From positions 1 through 35,205 of the forward strand of contig PLDF01000370.1 in the NCBI GenBank assembly GCA_003135055.1: 35,205 nucleotides of DNA. The letters are read 5' to 3'. Under the pieces are notes generated by a model. The model was not told the DNA's origin. It ran no database searches and saw only the letters and a program-made list of their open reading frames with translations. Shown here piece after piece: positions 31,412-35,205 of this stretch. Source of the stretch: Bryobacterales bacterium. Its GTDB lineage: Bacteria > Acidobacteriota > Terriglobia > Bryobacterales > Bryobacteraceae. The number at the start of each line of letters is the position of its first letter. Positions within the stretch are counted from its first letter, which is position 1. A program made the position numbers and the translations under genes.

Positions 31412-31527
31412 TGCCGACCACGATCTCGCCAAACCTATCCTCCCGGCGCTCATCGCCGGCGCCGGGGATCGGGCGGCGCTACGCTTCCTCGAATTCTTCA
31501 CCGTCAACACTCGCCGACACCGGCCCA
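31412..31527 (+). pseudogene. N-terminal fragment of a tyrosine recombinase
   Basis: One frame reads SADHDLAKPILPALIAGAGD and continues RAALRFLEFFTVNTR, the N-terminal (core-binding) segment typical of XerC/phage-type integrases, before ending at CCAG-TTAA. No catalytic domain is present. It is a relic only. Confidence 0.45.
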
Positions 31528-31529
31528 GT

Positions 31530-31640
31530 TAATTGTCCGATCTTGATCGGACACATCGGGCTTCTAGCCGCTTTGTTTGAAAGAGTTATTTTACCCGTCG
31601 CCGTGAAGTCCGAGTTGGCCGACCCTGGTGCGGGCGTGGG
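31530..31640 (+). pseudogene. Fragment of a DUF3368-type PIN toxin
   Basis: CPILIGHIGLLAALFERVILPVAVKSELADPGAG corresponds to the N-terminal 'SPLIxLxxIGxLxLLxxLFxxVxxPxAVxxEL' block of DUF3368/PIN proteins. No start codon and no catalytic C-terminus remain. Confidence 0.5.
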
Positions 31641-31683
31641 TCGCGGTGAGGCCGGCGGTGCCGTAAGATTTGGAAAGGTAGCT

Positions 31684-31773
31684 GTGACAATCACCCTTGA
31701 CATCACACCCGAGGTGCAAGCCGCACTTGCACGCCAAGCCGCCGCCCACGGTCCGCGCTGGAACACGATCTAA
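31684..31773 (+). pseudogene. Truncated vapB-like antitoxin
   Basis: GTG 31684 encodes MTITLDITPEVQAALARQAAAHG, paralogous to the vapB at 30077, and then PRWNTI and a stop after 29 codons. GGAAAGGTAG upstream resembles a retained ribosome site. Toxin-binding region lost. Confidence 0.65.
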
Positions 31774-31857
31774 CGGCCGTGAAGCGGAACCTGAAAAACT
31801 TCCGGGGCCAAACGGCGTTACAATCATAGGGACCGGCCCGGCGAATCCCAGCTGGAA

Positions 31858-32247
31858 ATGACTTCTATGGAACGCGCCAACATCACCGAACCAACGATCC
31901 TGCTGAACCTCAAGCAGCTTTACCGACCTGGCATGTCGGGTAATCAATTGTACGACACGACGCGCGGAGTCTGGAAAGTCAGCAGGGAGCGAGCGTCGCG
32001 AGCGGCTTTTGCGGCCGCTGTTGTTGACGGGAAGATCCTGCAAATTTATACGATACAAGAGTGGTACCCGGCTAACACGGGACCCCCGTACCTCTCTGGC
32101 CGGCAGGATCAATCTGAGCCGCGGTATGCGAAACGCTTCGAGTTTACAGGTCGCGATGCGCCTTCTGAGATTAAGGATAAGTATTTAGGCCTGTCCGTTG
32201 AGCACCTCATGGGCGGGCAGAACCCAGTCCGGTACCTTAACTGTTGA
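31858..32247 (+). CDS. Conserved small protein of unknown function
   Basis: 129 residues. ILLNLKQLYRPGMSGNQLYDTTRGVWKVSRER, VVDGKILQIYTIQEWYPA, RFEFTGRDAPSEIKDKYLGLSVEH and the terminal GGQNPVRYLNC belong to a widely scattered, unnamed family that I recall from accessory regions; no activity is known to me. It is mixed alpha/beta, with no signal peptide or TM. ATG 31858 or 31867 could be the start (AGCTGGAA upstream). It is alone, between toxin relics and a secreted protein gene. Confidence 0.7.
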   Translation: MTSMERANITEPTILLNLKQLYRPGMSGNQLYDTTRGVWKVSRERASRAAFAAAVVDGKILQIYTIQEWYPANTGPPYLSGRQDQSEPRYAKRFEFTGRDAPSEIKDKYLGLSVEHLMGGQNPVRYLNC

Positions 32248-32363
32248 TATGTGTCGCCTTCTGGCTATCTCACCCATACCGGAAAGCGGGAAGCGGGGCT
32301 TTCTGTGGACGATACAGGCCGTGAGTCGAGCTAGGGGCGGAAGCCCGTACGATGAGGGAGTGC

Positions 32364-32780
32364 ATGAACGTACGACGGGGCATGTTGCTTAGGCTGTGGA
32401 TCGTTCCCGTCTTGATTGGCCTGCTCCTGACGAGCAGTGCTGCTCGTGCTCAAGGTCTCACGGGGATTTGGCAATACTTTGGGTCCGATCCGCCAGGACC
32501 CGCCCCCGATGCGACATTCAAGGTCGTGCAGAGCGCCGTCTTGGGGAACGGCGGCTACCCCTTATCCGGTGAATGGGATTCCAGCTGCGGTAGTGCACCG
32601 CTCACCGGAACGTTGACTTATCCCTTATCCGTCTTTGGATTCGAGGTGATCCTATCGGTCCCCGACAATGGCTGCGGGCAGACGGTCAGTTTGGCGGCAA
32701 ATGCGTTGGGGGGAGTGGGATATCAGGGACCGACCATGGATTGCATTCCTCCCCGGGTCGCTAACGGCGGACTGCGGTAG
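32364..32780 (+). CDS. Secreted protein, N-terminal half (probably split by a frameshift from the next frame)
   Basis: 138 residues from ATG 32364, which has GAGGGAG just upstream (the first ATG, 32352, has no site). Signal peptide MLLRLWIVPVLIGLLLTSSAARAQG, then a small beta-rich domain (LTGIWQYFGSDPPGPAP, GEWDSSCGSAPLTGTLTYP, PDNGCGQTVSLAANALGG). It ends GPTMDCIPPRVANGGLR at a TAG, while the following domains continue in the next frame without their own signal peptide. I think both halves were one extracytoplasmic protein, but a genuinely short secreted protein is possible. Confidence 0.5.
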   Translation: MNVRRGMLLRLWIVPVLIGLLLTSSAARAQGLTGIWQYFGSDPPGPAPDATFKVVQSAVLGNGGYPLSGEWDSSCGSAPLTGTLTYPLSVFGFEVILSVPDNGCGQTVSLAANALGGVGYQGPTMDCIPPRVANGGLR

Positions 32781-33795
32781 TCCGTGGCTCGCAAAGCTGG
32801 TGCCTTCAGTCCCGATTTCATTGAGTACGAACTCCTTGAATTTCACTTATCAGATCGGCAGTGGGACAGAACCGCCAGCACAAGGATTTACGCTGTCGAG
32901 CAGTTCGCCGTTGGCTTTTTCAGCCGCAACAACAGGGGGAAGTTGGCTCTCCGTAGCCACCACTCAAAAAGCTACTCCAGCCACGTTTTCCGTCTTAGTA
33001 AATCCTGCCGGCTTCGCTCCGGGAACCTATACTGGTTCGATTGTGCTAACCGAGCCGATTGTGAACAGTCAACAAACGATCCCGGCGACGCTTACGATCA
33101 CTGTCGTGCCGATCACCATGACCAACGGTGCCAGCTTCGCAACACAGATCTCGCCCGGATCGATTGTGGCGCTCTTCGGCGAAGGCATTGCTACAACGAC
33201 ATCTTCTGGGTTCCCCCTGCCTCTTCCGACTTCGTCGAATGGAACCTCAGCGACCATAAACGGGATACTCTGTCCGTTGATTTATGTTTCAGCCAGCCAA
33301 ATCAACCTGCAGGCCCCCATGGAAATCCAGCCGGGGCCAGCAACTGTGGTCGTGAACAACAACGGCCAGTTTTTCTCGACGACGGTTCAGGTCCTTACTG
33401 CCTCGCCCGGAGTCTTCACGACGGACTACTACGCGAACGGAGGCTTGGCAATTCTCCAAGACAGCGCGACCGGGACCATCCTCAATGAGAGTAACCGAGC
33501 ATCTCCGGGCCAAAACGTGACGATGTACTTCACCGGCATCGGGCCGATCACGAACAATCCGGGAACCGGGAAGGGGGCTCAGCTCAACCCGTTGTCGCAA
33601 TCGACATCTGCCGTCAACGTCACGGTCAGTGGAATCTCCGTGCAGCCTTCCTTCACCGGTCTTACACCGGGCTTCGTTGGCTTGGGACAGGTTAATTTCC
33701 AACTACCCGCGAACACTCCATCAGGGAATACCATTCCGGCAGTTCTCACGATCAACGGCGTGAGCAGCAAGACGGTCCAGATCAGCGTGAACTGA
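32740..33795 (+). pseudogene. BACON-like plus TIGR03437 (Solibacter C-terminal) domains, frame-shifted from their signal peptide
   Basis: Reading in the +1 frame from about 32740: LTADCGSPWLAK, a BACON/Ig-like domain (SLSTNSLNFTYQIGSGTEPP, WLSVATTQKATPATFSVLVNPAGFAPGTYTGSIVLT), then the ~215-residue TIGR03437 domain (NGASFATQISPGSIVALFGEGI, PLIYVSASQINLQAPMEIQPG, NRASPGQNVTMYFTGIGPI, PGFVGLGQVNFQLPANTPSG). The domain is characteristic of Solibacter secreted proteins. The open frame reaches an ATG at 32668, but this overlaps the upstream coding region and gives no signal peptide, so a single-base indel around 32740-32770 is the best explanation. Confidence 0.6.
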
Positions 33796-33931
33796 CCAGT
33801 TCTCACCGCTCCGGTAGATGGCGCAATGCCAGAATCGTGACATCTGGCCCTGCAACCTGGTGTCTTCCGTTTAGGCAACAAAAATACCTTGGTTGCCACG
33901 CCAGCAGCGCTTTCGTGCGGTATCGGCCCCA

Positions 33932-34366
33932 CTACCGCGCCTTTCGAAGCACTTCCTTGCGCCAGTCGTAATAGTCACCCACCGGTTCCAAGTACAACAC
34001 TTCTGTAATCTTCCATTCGCGCTTTGTGCGCTTGCGGCCATACTGCTCCGCCCTCTCTTGTTGCTGTTCAATGAGCTTGGGATCTTTCGAAGAATTTACC
34101 ACGCGATAATTTCCGACATGCTGCCACTCGCCAACGTCCAACTTGATGAAAGTGTGAACAGCGTACCCCCCTCGCCTAAACTCCTCTGCGGATGATTCTA
34201 TAATCGGTCCAGTTCCCGGCAGAACGATTTCGGGAGCATCGGGGTTAAGATCGTAGCGGAAACACCCCGCCGCGACTTTTCCGCTGCCATCGAGCGGCAA
34301 GTATCGTTCTTCGATGTCTTCGATGGCGATATTCTCGCGTCTATAACACTTTCCGAGTTCAAACAC
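33932..34366 (-). CDS. Hypothetical protein, possible PUA/SRA-like fold
   Basis: 144 residues: MFELGKCYRRENIAIEDIEER, GCFRYDLNPDAPEIVLPGTGP, EFRRGGYAVHTFIKLDVGEWQHVGNYRVVNSS, then a charged C-terminus (EQQQERAEQYGRKRTKREWKITEVLYLEPVGDY). The 'GKxYxR' opening and 'W-x-HVGNYRVV' strand recall SRA/McrA-type modified-base reader domains, but only weakly. No ribosome site is obvious, and codon use looks less GC-biased than in the flagellar genes. No nuclease partner is adjacent. Bases 33796-33931 hold nothing recognisable. Confidence 0.55.
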   Translation of the reverse strand: MFELGKCYRRENIAIEDIEERYLPLDGSGKVAAGCFRYDLNPDAPEIVLPGTGPIIESSAEEFRRGGYAVHTFIKLDVGEWQHVGNYRVVNSSKDPKLIEQQQERAEQYGRKRTKREWKITEVLYLEPVGDYYDWRKEVLRKAR

Positions 34367-34484
34367 TTTGGCATTCTCCCTTCCGATCAGATGATCGATT
34401 GCGCGCCGTTATCACCGCGTATCTATATTCCTCCCTCGCGAATCCGAATTCAACCCTCGGCTGCGCTCGACTCTCAGCTTGGGC

Positions 34485-34781
34485 TTAAATCGGAAAGCAG
34501 TGCTTGCAGGGTTGGGGGCCTCTGCGAAACTCTCTGACACACCACGTTTCAAGTGCCGCACGATCCGGGCTGCAAACCTTTGTGCTGACCGCTCTTGGAT
34601 TCGTGTGGTTCTTTCCCGACTGCCTAATGCAGCGCAAGCCTTCCCCCCGGTGGATCAGCAAGTAGTTGCCTCGGCCTCTGTCATTGACCACAAAGCCTGA
34701 CGGGTTCCGTGCTAGCCACTCGCCGTATTCCTCGTCCTGATTGTCCTTGAACTGGACGACGGCGCTCTGACTGGGATTCAT
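34485..34781 (-). CDS. Hypothetical small protein with C-terminal CxxC
   Basis: About 98 residues from ATG 34781 (MNPSQSAVVQFKDNQDEEYG). The segment EYGEWLARNPSGFVVNDRGRGNYLLIHRGEGLRCI, then TKVCSPDRAALETWC and CKHCFPI, matches a small family with a 'WLxxNPxGFVxN....HR' pattern that I recall from accessory regions next to nucleases, function unknown. Its cysteines (TKVCS, CKHC) could bind zinc. The longer frame to 34814 is possible. Bases 34367-34484 are noncoding as far as I can see. Confidence 0.5.
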   Translation of the reverse strand: MNPSQSAVVQFKDNQDEEYGEWLARNPSGFVVNDRGRGNYLLIHRGEGLRCIRQSGKNHTNPRAVSTKVCSPDRAALETWCVREFRRGPQPCKHCFPI

Positions 34782-34792
34782 TGACGCGCTCT

Positions 34793-34983
34793 CAGGCATC
34801 AAGAGTATCACCATTTTTGCGGCGTCGTGGGTTCAGCGTCCAGTAAAGGGTCGCGCGGCACATGTTTAGGAGGTGCGCTAGGTACTGCCGGGAGTGGGAA
34901 CACCGAGCGCGTTTGAGCGCGGCGATCTGCAGTGCGGTCGTCTGGTCGTCGGTGCTGGTGCGTGCGTAGCCGTATTTCATACG
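34793..34983 (-). pseudogene. Collapsed serine recombinase (resolvase) gene
   Basis: The frame begins MKYGYARTSTDDQTTALQIAAL, the N-terminus of a resolvase/invertase with the catalytic Ser in YARxSTDDQ. It jumps to KRARCSHSRQYLAHLLNMCRATLYWTLNP, which resembles the C-terminal helix-turn-helix. The ~100-residue catalytic core between is missing, so it is an internal deletion product. It ends about 20 bp from the flhA stop, at the edge of the region that separates flhA from flhF. Confidence 0.65.
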
Positions 34984-35002
34984 CTCCATACTGTTGGCCC
35001 CC

Positions 35003-35205
35003 CTATTGCAGATTCCCCAGCGACTGCACCCGCTGCCCCGACGGTATCTCGTTATGCGCCAAAAACATCAGATTAGGCATAGTAGGCTCCACGATCTGTC
35101 TTAAGTAATAGCGCGCTCCCGAGGACGTCACCACCGCCACCGGCGTCTCCGCAGACGCAATCCGCGCCGAAATCCGATTCAGGATGTCGCGAATGGCCTG
35201 CGGCG
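35003..35205 (-). CDS. flhA: Flagellar export apparatus protein FlhA, C-terminal end
   Basis: The last 67 codons are in the window and the gene continues beyond 35205. Translation ends QAIRDILNRISARIASAETP VAVVTSS, then RYYLRQIVEPTMPNLMFLAH and NEIPSGQRVQSLGNLQ. This is the conserved FlhA cytoplasmic C-terminal domain tail (YLRxxxExxxPxLxxLxxNEIP). FlhA forms the export gate of the flagellar type III secretion apparatus. The stop is TAG at 35005-35003. flhF would normally follow. Confidence 0.88.
   Translation of the reverse strand, partial: PQAIRDILNRISARIASAETPVAVVTSSGARYYLRQIVEPTMPNLMFLAHNEIPSGQRVQSLGNLQ

Overview
The window looks like the chromosome of an Acidobacteriota member, most likely of the Bryobacterales / Candidatus Solibacter lineage. 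This rests on family content: a PadR regulator coupled to an 898-residue ADOP-type (acidobacterial duplicated orphan permease) protein, decayed ADOP copies, a TIGR03437-type ('Solibacter C-terminal') domain, a large BNR/sortilin-like secreted protein, a reaction-centre-type dihaem cytochrome, a paralogous 'STGPRT...HGLT' protein, high GC, and many short GC-rich palindromes between genes. No rRNA, tRNA or CRISPR array was found.

Layout. 1-5,310 is housekeeping on the + strand: the C-terminal part of an M14-type carboxypeptidase, an antitoxin relic enclosed by a duplicated gene end, trmJ, coaD, aspC and a class I mannose-6-phosphate isomerase enclosed by an inverted 85-bp repeat. 5,554-6,626 is a two-gene cassette with a DUF4123 (type VI effector chaperone-like) protein. 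7,069-7,666 is a frameshifted gene of a repeated family. 7,683-12,227 is a tight three-gene operon: TonB-dependent receptor, YfiR/DUF4154 periplasmic protein, and a hybrid histidine kinase whose sensor region looks like CHASE8. Its arrangement suggests a signalling relay across the envelope.

12,511-17,509 is on the minus strand: the BNR-repeat secreted protein, the dihaem cytochrome, and an operon of membrane protein, ECF sigma factor (with an in-frame amber codon) and small one-TM protein. 17,510-23,680 is accessory: repeat relics, a DUF1328 peptide, PadR+ADOP, two decayed ADOPs (one still with its own intact PadR), and hicBA.

23,684-29,712 (minus) holds a MoxR-type AAA+ ATPase translationally overlapping a 612-residue protein that may belong to the TraB/DUF5682-like group, then flagellar genes in transcription order flhF, fliA, fliN-like, DUF2802-like. 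35,003-35,205 is the C-terminus of flhA. About 5.3 kb of accessory DNA therefore separates flhA from flhF. It contains vapBC, parDE/relE-type genes, fragments of a PIN toxin and a tyrosine recombinase, a frameshifted TIGR03437 secreted protein, three small unknown proteins and a collapsed serine-recombinase gene at its flhA edge.

The best candidates for under-described biology are the MoxR/612-residue pair, the receptor-YfiR-hybrid kinase relay, the orphan DUF4123 pair (whose first gene ends with UGA where a CxxC cysteine might be expected), the shared CATAG-N5-CTATG palindrome at both padR starts, and palindromic insertions flanked by unusually long direct repeats that rebuild the interrupted gene ends.
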